Part shown: positions 51,197 through 60,876 of the stretch, in pieces
How positions within the stretch are numbered: position 1 is the first letter of the stretch
How the letters are laid out: the number at the start of each line of letters is the position of its first letter
Source: Alphaproteobacteria bacterium
Lineage (GTDB): Bacteria > Pseudomonadota > Alphaproteobacteria > Sphingomonadales > Sphingomonadaceae
Length of the DNA stretch: 64,000 bases
Direction: 5' to 3'
Assembly (NCBI GenBank): GCA_019232625.1
Contig: JAFANP010000039.1
Span: 1 to 64,000, forward strand
Notes under the pieces: generated by a model
Told to the model about the DNA's origin: nothing
Database searches by the model: none
What the model saw: the letters and a program-made list of their open reading frames with translations, nothing else
Position numbers and translations under genes: made by a program

Positions 51197-54130
51197 TCAA
51201 TGATAGCGGTTGAACGAATAGCGGCGGACGACGTGCGCCACGACCAGCGCCTCCTTGCCCGTTATGGCGGCGCCGTGCCGCACGTTGACAGTGGCCACGA
51301 TGGCGGCGCTGATCCCCGCGTCGGTGCTTTCCAGGGTCGCGTCCTGGGCGGCGGCATAGCGCACCGCGTCGTAGAGGGCGTCCGCAGTCGCGAAGGAGCG
51401 ACCCGTCTCCACGGCGGCGAACAGCGCGATGAACGGATAGGCCGGCGGGCGCGTATCGTCGCCTAGGATCATCGCCTCGTCCATCTCGCTCAGCCGCGCC
51501 CGAGCGATCTTGTAGACGTTGACCAGCCTTTTGACCCCTCGTGGATCGGACGCGGCCAGGGCGCAGATGGCGGGGCTGGCGAGAAAATCCTCCTCGTCCC
51601 CGGTGAGCTGAAGGGTTCTCAGCCCCCGCACGACCGCGTCCGCCGCCCCTTGCCCGAGCCCCCCGCCGGCCGCCGATTTCCGGTCGTCGGTCGAGGCGGA
51701 CGCGGCAACAGGTTCGGCCGGCCCGCCACCGGGCGCATCGTCGGCCGCTTCGGGGAGATCTTCCGGGGTCCGGTCCGGAATGCGCGACGGGGGAGGAGAA
51801 GGCGGCGGAGCGTCGGCCAGGGTGCCGGTGAGCGAGCGCACGAACTTCTCGTACCGCCGATCGTCGGCGCCCGCGAAGGGCTTGAGCCAGAAGGGAAGCT
51901 GGAAGATCTTGGAGAGATATTCGATGGCCCGTTCCCGCCGCGCCTTCTCCTTCGCCTTGGCGTCCTTCGATCCCTCCCCGGCAAATTCGATGCTCGCCGC
52001 GACGGCCGCCTCCACCCAGGCCATGTCGACCGCGACGACGACGACGAAGAGGCGGAACGCCAGCAGCAGGTGGACGGCCTGCAGCACCTTGTAGACCTGG
52101 TCGTGCGTGCACCGGTCCAGATCGTCTATGTAGAGGACGATCCGGTCCGGAATGTCGCCGTCGATGCTCTGTTCCAGCGCCTTGGCCTCGCGCCGCTCCT
52201 CCTCGCCGAGGGGTGGGCGGGCCGGGTCCCGGAGCGCCCGCAGCCGCTCCTTGCTGGCGTCGTTCGCGGCGACGATCTCGTCCAGTGCCTGGAACAGCCG
52301 GCGGGCGCGCCCGATCAGGCCGATCTCCTTTTCGAGCGCCTTGGTGTCGGGATCATCCTCGAGCAGGTAGCGCAGGACGCGCGGCGGGTTGGCACGGGCC
52401 GAGGGATCGACGTAGCGGGCGAGCGCCCGGTCGGCTCGGTCGGCGACGGCGCGCAGGGCCTCGGACTCCGCCGCCGCCGACCGCAGCGCCACCTCGGTTT
52501 CGAGGACCTGTTTCAAGCCCTGCTTCTCGGCCTGCGCGATCCTGTCCGCGACGGGACCGACCTCGCGGACGATGGCGTGGATGACGTCGAGCCCGCGTCG
52601 CGCGAGGGGCAACAAGCCCGCCGCGGCGGTAAGGACGGCGGCTATGGTGGCCGTGAGCGGCCGGTCCGGCGCGACGGCGAGGGCGGCCGCCGCCGCAACG
52701 CCCGCGAGGAGGAGAAGGCCGAGCAGCAGCGGCCATTGGGCGAGCAGGATGGTGCCGATGTGCCGGAGCTGGCCCGCCTGGCTGCGCCCCTCCCTGGCGA
52801 GAGCGATGAACCGGTCCAGGCTGTCCGCCGACGCCGGATCGACGAGGCCGTAGCGCTCCAGCTCCACCTTGTTGCGCTGATAGGCTTCGGCGAGGCTGCT
52901 GACCAAGGCCTGGCCGACCTCCTCGTTCTTGCGCCTGACCGCGTCGTCATGCTTGATCTGGGCGTCGCGCAGCCTCGTTTCGGCGAGATCGACCGCGGCG
53001 CGGCGGACGCCCGCCTCCCTGCTGAGGCCGCGGACATGCTCGTTGACGTCCTGGATGAGGCGGGCATGGATGCGCTTGCCGCCGCCCTGGAAGCCGCCGG
53101 CACGCAGCTGGTCGAAAAATTCAGCGGTGAGGCTCGCCCACAGATCGGCATCGGCGAATTGCCAGGCGTTGAACCGGATCTGGACGATCGGAGAGACGAA
53201 GCGGGGCCCGTTCTCCGGCTGGGCGTCTTTCCGGTCCGGGTTGGCGAGATGCGCGACCTCCCACTGGAGGGCTTCCATGAAGGTGGACTTGCCCGAGCCC
53301 CAGCCGCCGAAGACGCCGATCGAGATAGGCGGATCGGCCTCCTCGTGGCAGATGAGCCGCGCCATGGCGAGAACGTCCGCCTCCGTCTCCAGCGGATCGC
53401 TGTCATGGTCCGTCGTCCGGTCCGCGAAGAAGCCGCTGACGAAGTCGGCAGGCGCGCGTCCGGGGACGGGTGAGGGAGTGGCCGGCGGGTTCGGCGACGG
53501 GCTCGAAAGCCCTAGCCGCGCGCGCTCGAGGATCGGAGCCCAGGCCTCCACTTTCTCGTTGGGCTCGGGATCGGCGGCGATGTGGCGCATCAGCGTGTCG
53601 CACAGGTCGCGGCGGTCGTCGGCGCGGAGCTCCCAGTCGAGGTCCTCGATCTCGAATATGTGCTTGGGATCCGTCAGCATGGCGACGAACAGGTGCCGCA
53701 GCTTCGCGCGCGGCTGACCCATCGTCGCGGCGGCGAGCTGCGAGGCCGCGACGATCTCGCCTACGACGGAGTGCGACAGAGTGGTCCTGTATCCCTCCCG
53801 CCAAAGACCCAGCACCTCGGCCGGCGGAAGCGCCGCACGGGCGAGGGCGGGCTCGACGGGCCGGCCCGGGAGGCGCGACTTCAGCCAGTCCGCGAACCAG
53901 GAGGCGGTGCTCGCATAGGGGGCGTAGGCTTGGTCGGTGCCGACGAAGAGCATCGCCAGGAGGATCGCGCGGCGATCGATGACGATCTCGCCGACCTTTT
54001 GGTCGGGGAAGCAGAAGCGACCGGCCTGTTCGAGCACGGCGACGAGGGCCGGCGCTTCGCGGTCGATGTGGGACCCGAAGGCGTCGAGTAGCTGGTTGGC
54101 GAATGCCCGGCCTAGATCAGGATTGTCCAC
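51197..54130 (-). CDS. KAP-family P-loop NTPase with N-terminal Clp-N-like domain
   Basis: 977 residues from GTG (GGGGGGAGAG upstream). N-terminal ~190 residues resemble a Clp-N repeat (HSVVGEIVAASQLAA...KLRHLFVAML). Walker A GVFGGWGSGKST (about 275-286), RFNAWQFAD, coiled coil, a pair of membrane helices (about 460-510) inserted between the nucleotide motifs, Walker B IVLYIDDLDRC (about 664-674), KAP-type EYLSKIFQLPF, then an acidic Pro-rich insert and a helical C-terminus. KAP NTPases include F-plasmid PifA (phage exclusion). Sits inside the formaldehyde detoxification locus. Confidence 0.85.
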   Translation of the reverse strand: MDNPDLGRAFANQLLDAFGSHIDREAPALVAVLEQAGRFCFPDQKVGEIVIDRRAILLAMLFVGTDQAYAPYASTASWFADWLKSRLPGRPVEPALARAALPPAEVLGLWREGYRTTLSHSVVGEIVAASQLAAATMGQPRAKLRHLFVAMLTDPKHIFEIEDLDWELRADDRRDLCDTLMRHIAADPEPNEKVEAWAPILERARLGLSSPSPNPPATPSPVPGRAPADFVSGFFADRTTDHDSDPLETEADVLAMARLICHEEADPPISIGVFGGWGSGKSTFMEALQWEVAHLANPDRKDAQPENGPRFVSPIVQIRFNAWQFADADLWASLTAEFFDQLRAGGFQGGGKRIHARLIQDVNEHVRGLSREAGVRRAAVDLAETRLRDAQIKHDDAVRRKNEEVGQALVSSLAEAYQRNKVELERYGLVDPASADSLDRFIALAREGRSQAGQLRHIGTILLAQWPLLLGLLLLAGVAAAAALAVAPDRPLTATIAAVLTAAAGLLPLARRGLDVIHAIVREVGPVADRIAQAEKQGLKQVLETEVALRSAAAESEALRAVADRADRALARYVDPSARANPPRVLRYLLEDDPDTKALEKEIGLIGRARRLFQALDEIVAANDASKERLRALRDPARPPLGEEERREAKALEQSIDGDIPDRIVLYIDDLDRCTHDQVYKVLQAVHLLLAFRLFVVVVAVDMAWVEAAVAASIEFAGEGSKDAKAKEKARRERAIEYLSKIFQLPFWLKPFAGADDRRYEKFVRSLTGTLADAPPPSPPPSRIPDRTPEDLPEAADDAPGGGPAEPVAASASTDDRKSAAGGGLGQGAADAVVRGLRTLQLTGDEEDFLASPAICALAASDPRGVKRLVNVYKIARARLSEMDEAMILGDDTRPPAYPFIALFAAVETGRSFATADALYDAVRYAAAQDATLESTDAGISAAIVATVNVRHGAAITGKEALVVAHVVRRYSFNRYH

Positions 54131-54241
54131 GCGACTCTCCCCCCGAGGGGGATGATAGGAGCGGGCGGGCGGAACGGCAAAGCGGCAATGAGGAGAGGGG
54201 AGCCGAGGCGGCGGCCTCCCCGGCGGCGAGCCGGCGCTTCG

Positions 54242-55354
<1,113 letters not shown>

Positions 55355-55379
55355 CTTCGTCCTCTGACAGTTTGACTCG

Positions 55380-55512
55380 TCCTCCCCGTCGCCGCAGGCG
55401 GTGGGGAGGGGGACCGCGCGCAGCGCGGCGGACGGGCCGGCCGAGCGAGAGAGGCCCCTCCACCAGGCTTCGCCCGGTCCCCCTCCCCATGCGCTGCGCG
55501 CACGGGGAGGAC
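55380..55512. repeat. Compound palindrome family B, copy 2
   Basis: TCCTCCCCGTC...GGGGAGGA ends enclose GTGGGGAGGGGGACCG...CGGTCCCCCTCCCCAT and a central AGGCCCCTCCAC. Clearly related to 23610-23739. It occupies the gap between adhC and the divergent MFS gene. Confidence 0.8.
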
Positions 55513-55547
55513 AAGGGGAAGCCGCCGTGGGACGAGATCGCCCGAAC

Positions 55548-56699
55548 ATGCCGCGCACGGTCTGGGCGCTCGGGTTGGTCAGCCTGTTCATGGACCTCTC
55601 CTCGGAGATCATCCACGGCCTGCTGCCGCTGTTCCTGACGGTGACGCTGGGCGCCAGCGTGGCGATGGTCGGGCTGATCGACGGCATAGCCGAGGCGACG
55701 GCCTCGATCTCGAAGGTCTTCTCCGGCTGGCTGTCGGACCGGATCGGCCGCCGCAAGCCGCTGATCCTGCTCGGCTACGGACTCGCCGCCCTGTCGAAGC
55801 CGCTTTTCCCGCTGGCGGGGAGCGCCGCGACGGTGCTCGGCGCCCGGTTCGCCGACCGCATCGGCAAGGGGCTGAGGGGCGCGCCGCGCGACGCGCTGAT
55901 CGCCGACGTGACTCCGCCGGAGATCAGGGGGCGCGCCTTCGGCCTGAGGCAGGCGATGGACACGATCGGCGGGTTCGCGGGCCCGCTCGCCGCGGTCGGG
56001 CTGATGGCGCTGTTCGCCAACGACATACGCGCCGTCTTCTGGGTGGCGATCGTGCCGGCCCTGCTGTGCGTCCTGCTCGTCGCGCTGGGGGTCGAGGACG
56101 CGCCGGCCCCGGCGGAAGGGCGCCCGCCGCCGATCCGCTTCGCCGAGGTGAAGGCGCTCGGGCGGCCCTTCTGGAAGGTGGTCGGTATCGGCGTGGTCTT
56201 CACCCTCGCCCGCTTCAGCGAGGCCTTTCTCGTCCTGCGCGCCGCCGACCGGGGCCTGCCGCTCACCCTCGCGCCCCTGGTCCTCGTCGCGATGAGCCTC
56301 GTCTACGGGCTCGGCGCCTATCCCGCCGGGGTGCTGGCGGACCGGGGGCGCCAGCGCGGCCTCTTCGCCTCGGGGCTCGCGACGCTGATCGCCGCCGACT
56401 TGGTGCTGGCCTGGGCGAGCGGCCTCGCCGCCGTCTTCGCCGGTATCGCGCTTTGGGGCGGACACATGGCGCTGACCCAGGGGCTGCTCGGAAAGCTCGT
56501 CGCCGACGCGGCGCCGCCGCGGCTGCGCGGCTCCGCCTTCGGCCTGTTCAACCTCGCGACCGGCGCGGCGATGCTTGCGGCGAGCCTCCTCGCCGGGCTG
56601 CTCTGGGACCGCGCCGGACCGGAGGCGACCTTCCTCGCCGGCGGCGGTTTCGCGGCGCTGGCGCTGGCGCTCGTGCTCGCCCGGCGGGGCAGGAGGTAG
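55548..56699 (+). CDS. MFS transporter
   Basis: 383 residues from ATG 55548; GTG 55527 with GGGGAA upstream would add seven. Twelve predicted helices, with the MFS motif A region GWLSDRIGRRKPLIL and SLFMDLSSEIIHGLLPLFLT at the start, typical of the YfkF/BCR-like group. Substrate unknown. Confidence 0.87.
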   Translation: MPRTVWALGLVSLFMDLSSEIIHGLLPLFLTVTLGASVAMVGLIDGIAEATASISKVFSGWLSDRIGRRKPLILLGYGLAALSKPLFPLAGSAATVLGARFADRIGKGLRGAPRDALIADVTPPEIRGRAFGLRQAMDTIGGFAGPLAAVGLMALFANDIRAVFWVAIVPALLCVLLVALGVEDAPAPAEGRPPPIRFAEVKALGRPFWKVVGIGVVFTLARFSEAFLVLRAADRGLPLTLAPLVLVAMSLVYGLGAYPAGVLADRGRQRGLFASGLATLIAADLVLAWASGLAAVFAGIALWGGHMALTQGLLGKLVADAAPPRLRGSAFGLFNLATGAAMLAASLLAGLLWDRAGPEATFLAGGGFAALALALVLARRGRR

Positions 56700-56738
56700 A
56701 CGAAGGGAGCCCTTGAGCGACCTGTCCACCGGCGCTAT

Positions 56739-56746
56739 TGTATACA
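56739..56746. promoter_or_regulatory. Candidate GntR operator TGTATACA
   Basis: TTGTATACAG, with the perfect palindrome TGTATACA, lies just before the ATG of the GntR gene. FCD-type GntR regulators bind TTGT-like palindromes of this kind, so autoregulation is plausible. Confidence 0.45.
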
Positions 56747-56748
56747 GT

Positions 56749-57402
56749 ATGCAGCGAGTCGTCAGGCCGAGCCTTACCGAGGATTTGGGTCGCACCGTTC
56801 GCGACATGATCGTGGACGGGGCGCTGGCGGCGGGCGAGCGGATCAACGAGGTGCATCTGGCGGCGCGGCTGGGCGTCAGCCGCACCCCGCTGCGGGAGGC
56901 CCTGATGGGCCTCGCCGCCGAAGGCGCCGTGACCCACGTGCCGCGCCTCGGCTTCCATGTCGTGCCGCTGAGCGCCGAGGAGCTGGAGCAGCTCTACCCG
57001 GTGCGGGCCATCCTCGATCCCGCCGCGCTGCGCATGGCGGGGCTGCCCAACGCCTCCCGGATCGCGCGCCTCAAGGCCCTGAACGCGCGCTTCGTCGCGG
57101 CGAGGGATCCGCTGGAGGCGGTCCGGACCGACGACCAATGGCATCTCGAGCTCGTCGCGGGCTGTCCCAACGCCCTTCTGCTCGGCTTCATCGAGCAGAT
57201 GATGTGGCGCACCCGCCGCTACGAGCTCGGCCTGATGCGCGAGCGTGCCGATGTCGACCATACCGGCGACGAGCACGCCGCCGTCATCGCGGCTTTGGAG
57301 GCGGGGGACATGGACGGCGCGTGCGCGGCGCTGGAGGCGAACATGCGAAGCGGGCTGCAGCCCATCCTCGACTGGCTCGCAGCGCGGGAGCGCAGGCGGT
57401 GA
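56749..57402 (+). CDS. GntR-family (FCD) transcriptional regulator
   Basis: 217 residues from ATG 56749; TTG 56713 would add 12 but its SD spacing is poor. N-terminal winged HTH (NEVHLAARLGVSRTPLREAL, about 36-55) and a C-terminal FCD effector domain with metal-type residues (VRTDDQWHLELV, GDEHAAVIAALE). Stop overlaps the start of the serine hydrolase, which it may control. Confidence 0.9.
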   Translation: MQRVVRPSLTEDLGRTVRDMIVDGALAAGERINEVHLAARLGVSRTPLREALMGLAAEGAVTHVPRLGFHVVPLSAEELEQLYPVRAILDPAALRMAGLPNASRIARLKALNARFVAARDPLEAVRTDDQWHLELVAGCPNALLLGFIEQMMWRTRRYELGLMRERADVDHTGDEHAAVIAALEAGDMDGACAALEANMRSGLQPILDWLAARERRR

Positions 57403-59120
57403 AGGCGGTTCTGCTCTCCGCCGCCCTGCTGCTGACCGGCGCGGCGAGCCGCGCCGAGACGCCGGCGCCGGATCTTTCCGGCCTCTGGGCGGCGACGCTG
57501 CGCTTCGGGCCCGACGTGCGGGGCGCCCTGTTCCTGCTCGAGACGCCGGCGGGCTGGCGCGCCGACCTCGCCGGCTACGACGTTCCTGTGCGCGTCGAGG
57601 GGGACCGGTTTTCCTTCGCGCTGCCCGACGGCAAAGGCCGGTTCAGCGGCCGCCGCCGCGGCGCGGCGATCGAAGGGCAATGGGTGCAGGAGAAGAGCGC
57701 CGGCGGGGGCATCGAATATGCCTCGCCCCTCACGCTTCGCCCGGACGGAAACGGGCGGTGGCGCGGCGAGGTGGCGCCGCTCGCCGAAGCCTTCACCTGG
57801 TACCTCCCGGCGGTCCGCGACGGCGCCGGCTATTCGGCCTATCTGCGCAATCCGGAGCGCAACCAGGGCCGCTTCCTCGAGGTGACGCGGATGGAGGTCG
57901 ACGGCGCGGCGGCGCGCCTGCTCGGCCCGCAGGGCGGCAAGCCCGACGCGACGGTCGCCGCGGGGCGCTACGACCCGCAGTCCGACATCCTGTCCCTGCC
58001 GCTGCGCGGCGCCACCTTCGACTTCGTCCGGGAGCAGGCAGCGACGAGCGGCTTCTACCCGCGCGCGCCGGGCAGCCGCTATTCCTACCGCCCGCCGCTC
58101 CGGCTCGGCGACGGCTGGCCGGTGGGAACGCTGGAGGAAGCCGGGATCGACCGCGCCGCGATCGAAAGGCTGGTCCAGCGGCTGATCGACATGAAGATGG
58201 AGCCGGGCGGGCTCCAGCTCCACAGCCTGCTCGTCGCCCGCCACGGCAAGCTCGTGCTGGAGGAATATTTCCACGGCTACGAGCGCGACCGGCCGCACGA
58301 CATACGTTCGGCGGGGAAGAGCCTCACCGCCACCCTGATCGGCGCCGCGATGGCGAGCGGCGTGCCGATAACGGAGGATACGCCGGTCTACGAGACGATG
58401 CTCGGCCCGCTCGGACCGGGCGCCGACCCGCGCAAGAAGGGGATGCGCCTGCGCCACCTGATGACGATGACGAGCGGCCATTTCTGCGACGATTCGAACG
58501 ACGCGGCGCCGGGCAACGAGACGGTGATGCAGGACCAGACGGCGGAGCCCGATTATTACAGATACATATTGGCGCTGCCAATGGACCGGACGCCCGGCGA
58601 GAAGATCGTCTATTGCAGCGTGGACGCCATCCTCGCCGGCGGGGTGCTGCGCAAGGTCGCCGGAGAGCCGCTGCCCGAGATGTTCCACCGCCTCGTCGCA
58701 GCACCGCTCGGCATGCGGGATTATTATCTGAACCTGACGCCCACGGGCGAGCTCTACACGGCGGGCGGCTGGTATGTCCGGCCGCGCGACATGCTCAAGC
58801 TGCCCCAGCTGATGCTGAACGGCGGCACCTGGCAGGGGCGGCGCATCGTCTCGCGCGACTGGGTGGCGAAGGAGTCCACGCCCTATCACGCGCTCAACGC
58901 CGTCCAGGGCTTCGGCTATTTCTGGAACACGGCCGATTATCCGTGGCGCGGCCGGAAGGTGCGGGCGGTGTTCGCCGCGGGCAATGGCGGCCAGATCTTC
59001 CTCGCCATCCCCGAGCTCGACCTGGCGATAGGCTTTACCGCGGGCAATTACGCCGAGCCGGCCCTGCTCATCCCGCAGCGCGAGCTCGTCCCGAACGACA
59101 TCTTGCCGGCGGTGCGATAG
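57399..59120 (+). CDS. Exported beta-lactamase-family serine hydrolase with N-terminal extension
   Basis: 573 residues from GTG (GTGA overlap with the regulator). Signal peptide ~17-20 residues (ends GAASRAE). About 230 residues of beta-rich domain (DLSGLWAATLRFGPD..., EGQWVQEKSAGGGIEY) precede the serine hydrolase domain. S-x-x-K at Ser304-Lys307 (RSAGKSL) and YCSVDAILAGG as the tyrosine motif. Periplasmic; possible esterase or D,D-peptidase. The N-domain may bind a ligand or polymer. Confidence 0.88.
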   Translation: MKAVLLSAALLLTGAASRAETPAPDLSGLWAATLRFGPDVRGALFLLETPAGWRADLAGYDVPVRVEGDRFSFALPDGKGRFSGRRRGAAIEGQWVQEKSAGGGIEYASPLTLRPDGNGRWRGEVAPLAEAFTWYLPAVRDGAGYSAYLRNPERNQGRFLEVTRMEVDGAAARLLGPQGGKPDATVAAGRYDPQSDILSLPLRGATFDFVREQAATSGFYPRAPGSRYSYRPPLRLGDGWPVGTLEEAGIDRAAIERLVQRLIDMKMEPGGLQLHSLLVARHGKLVLEEYFHGYERDRPHDIRSAGKSLTATLIGAAMASGVPITEDTPVYETMLGPLGPGADPRKKGMRLRHLMTMTSGHFCDDSNDAAPGNETVMQDQTAEPDYYRYILALPMDRTPGEKIVYCSVDAILAGGVLRKVAGEPLPEMFHRLVAAPLGMRDYYLNLTPTGELYTAGGWYVRPRDMLKLPQLMLNGGTWQGRRIVSRDWVAKESTPYHALNAVQGFGYFWNTADYPWRGRKVRAVFAAGNGGQIFLAIPELDLAIGFTAGNYAEPALLIPQRELVPNDILPAVR

Positions 59121-59153
59121 GTCGTGGGTTCCGGCCGGCCCCGGGGTTCCCCA

Positions 59154-59171
59154 CCCTGCACGCAGGGAGGG
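59154..59171. repeat. Half unit of palindrome family A
   Basis: CCCTGCACGCAGGGAGGG, identical to the core hairpin at 13089-13114, between the serine hydrolase and the convergent flavoprotein gene; possible shared 3' end. Confidence 0.5.
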
Positions 59172-59190
59172 GGAAGGGGCGGCGAGCGGG

Positions 59191-60786
59191 TCAGGCGGTG
59201 CGGCGGAGCCGGCGGCGGTCGGCCCAGATCGCCCGGGCGGCGTTGTGGCCGGGGGCGCCGGTGACTCCGCCGCCGGGATGGGCGCCCGCGCCGCACAGAT
59301 AGAGGCCGGGAAGCGGCATGCGATAGTCGGCATGGCCGAGCAGGGGGCGGGCGGAGAAGAGCTGGTCGAGACCCATCTTGCCGTGGAAGATGTCGCCGCG
59401 CGGGACGCCGAAGCGCTGCTCGAGGTGCCAGGGCGACAAGGCCAGCCGGCCGACCACCGAGGCCTTGAAGCCCGGCGCGTAGCGGTCGACATGGGCGACG
59501 ACGTGGTCGGCCGCTTCCTCGACCCGCGCCTCCCAGCCGCCCTCCACCGTGTAGGGGAAATGCTGGCAGAAGAGGCTCGCGACATGGGCGCCGGGCGGGG
59601 CGAGGCTGTCGTCGAGGGTGGAGGGGATGAGAATCTCCACCACCGGCTCGCGCGACCAGCCCTCCGCGCGGGCGGTGACGTAGGCGCGGTCCATATAGCC
59701 AAGCGAGGGGCCGATGATGATCCCGGCGGTGAGGTGGTCGCCCGGCCCGGGCAGGCTGGTGAAGCGCGGCAGCTCGGAGAGCGCGACGTTCATTCGGAAG
59801 GTGGCCGATTCGGCCGCCCACCCGGCCATGCGGCGGCTTATTGCCGGATCGACGGCGCCTTCAGGCAGGAGCGCGGCGAAGAGGTGATGCGGGTTGACGT
59901 TGGCGGCGACGGCGCGGGCGCGGTAGGTCCGGCCGCCCGCCACCGCGCCGGCGGCGCGGCCCCGCTCGACGATGATCTCCTCGACCGGGGCGTCGAGCAC
60001 GATCTCCACCCCCTTTTCCCGGCAGGCGCGGGCCATGGCCTGGGTGATAGCGCCCATGCCGCCGATGGCGTGGCCCCAGGCGCCCGCCACCCCCGCCGCC
60101 TCGCCGAACAGATGGTGAAGGAGGACGTAGGCCGAGCCGGGGCTGCGCGGGCTCGCATAATTGCCGACGACAGCGTCGAAGCCGAACAGCGCCTGGACGA
60201 TGTCGGTCTCGAAATAACGCTCGAGTATGTCGGCGGCGGACTTGGTGAAGAAATCGAGCAGGTTGCGGCGCTGCTCGGCGTCCATCGCGCGCATGCCCCC
60301 GCCCAGCTTCAGCGCGGCGAGCGCGTCGCCGACCCCGCCGCCGGCATTGGGCGGGGCCCGAAGGATCCAGTCGCGCAGCAGGGCGACCACCGAGGCGAGG
60401 TCCCGCGAATAGGCGTCATAGCCTTCGGCGTCGCGGGCGGAATGGCGGGCGATCTCACGCCGGGTGAGGCCGCCGCGGCCGGAGAGGAGATGGTCGGCGC
60501 CGAGGGTGGGGAGGAAGTTGTCGACCTTGCGGAGCACGACCTTGAGGCCGTGCTCGTAGAGCCGCATGTCGTTTATCACCTTGGGGTTGAGAAGGCTCAC
60601 CGTGTAGCTCGCCGTCGAGTTGCGAAAGCCGGGGGCGAACTCTTCCGTCACGGCGGCGCCGCCGACGACCGCGCGGCGCTCCAGCATAGTCACCCTGAGA
60701 CCGCGGGAGGCCAGATAGAAGGCGCAGGCGAGGCCGTTATGGCCCGCGCCTACGATGAGCACGTCGGTCCGGTCCGTTCCCCGCAT
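59191..60786 (-). CDS. FAD-dependent oxidoreductase, PYROXD2/phytoene desaturase-like
   Basis: 531 residues. FAD loop DVLIVGAGHNGLACAFYLA (8-26) and LERRAVVGGAAVTEEF, C-terminal PGLYLCGAGAHPGGGVTGAP with the second FAD motif. This matches the PYROXD2 (pyridine nucleotide-disulfide oxidoreductase domain 2) group, related to carotenoid desaturases. No carotenoid genes are nearby; reaction unknown. Confidence 0.9.
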   Translation of the reverse strand: MRGTDRTDVLIVGAGHNGLACAFYLASRGLRVTMLERRAVVGGAAVTEEFAPGFRNSTASYTVSLLNPKVINDMRLYEHGLKVVLRKVDNFLPTLGADHLLSGRGGLTRREIARHSARDAEGYDAYSRDLASVVALLRDWILRAPPNAGGGVGDALAALKLGGGMRAMDAEQRRNLLDFFTKSAADILERYFETDIVQALFGFDAVVGNYASPRSPGSAYVLLHHLFGEAAGVAGAWGHAIGGMGAITQAMARACREKGVEIVLDAPVEEIIVERGRAAGAVAGGRTYRARAVAANVNPHHLFAALLPEGAVDPAISRRMAGWAAESATFRMNVALSELPRFTSLPGPGDHLTAGIIIGPSLGYMDRAYVTARAEGWSREPVVEILIPSTLDDSLAPPGAHVASLFCQHFPYTVEGGWEARVEEAADHVVAHVDRYAPGFKASVVGRLALSPWHLEQRFGVPRGDIFHGKMGLDQLFSARPLLGHADYRMPLPGLYLCGAGAHPGGGVTGAPGHNAARAIWADRRRLRRTA

Positions 60787-60876
60787 GACGCCCCTATAGG
60801 CAGGGCCGCCGCCGCCCGCCAGCGGGCGAGGGGCGGGGCCCGGAATTGTCCTCGGCCCGCGCTTCCGGCGCCGAAC

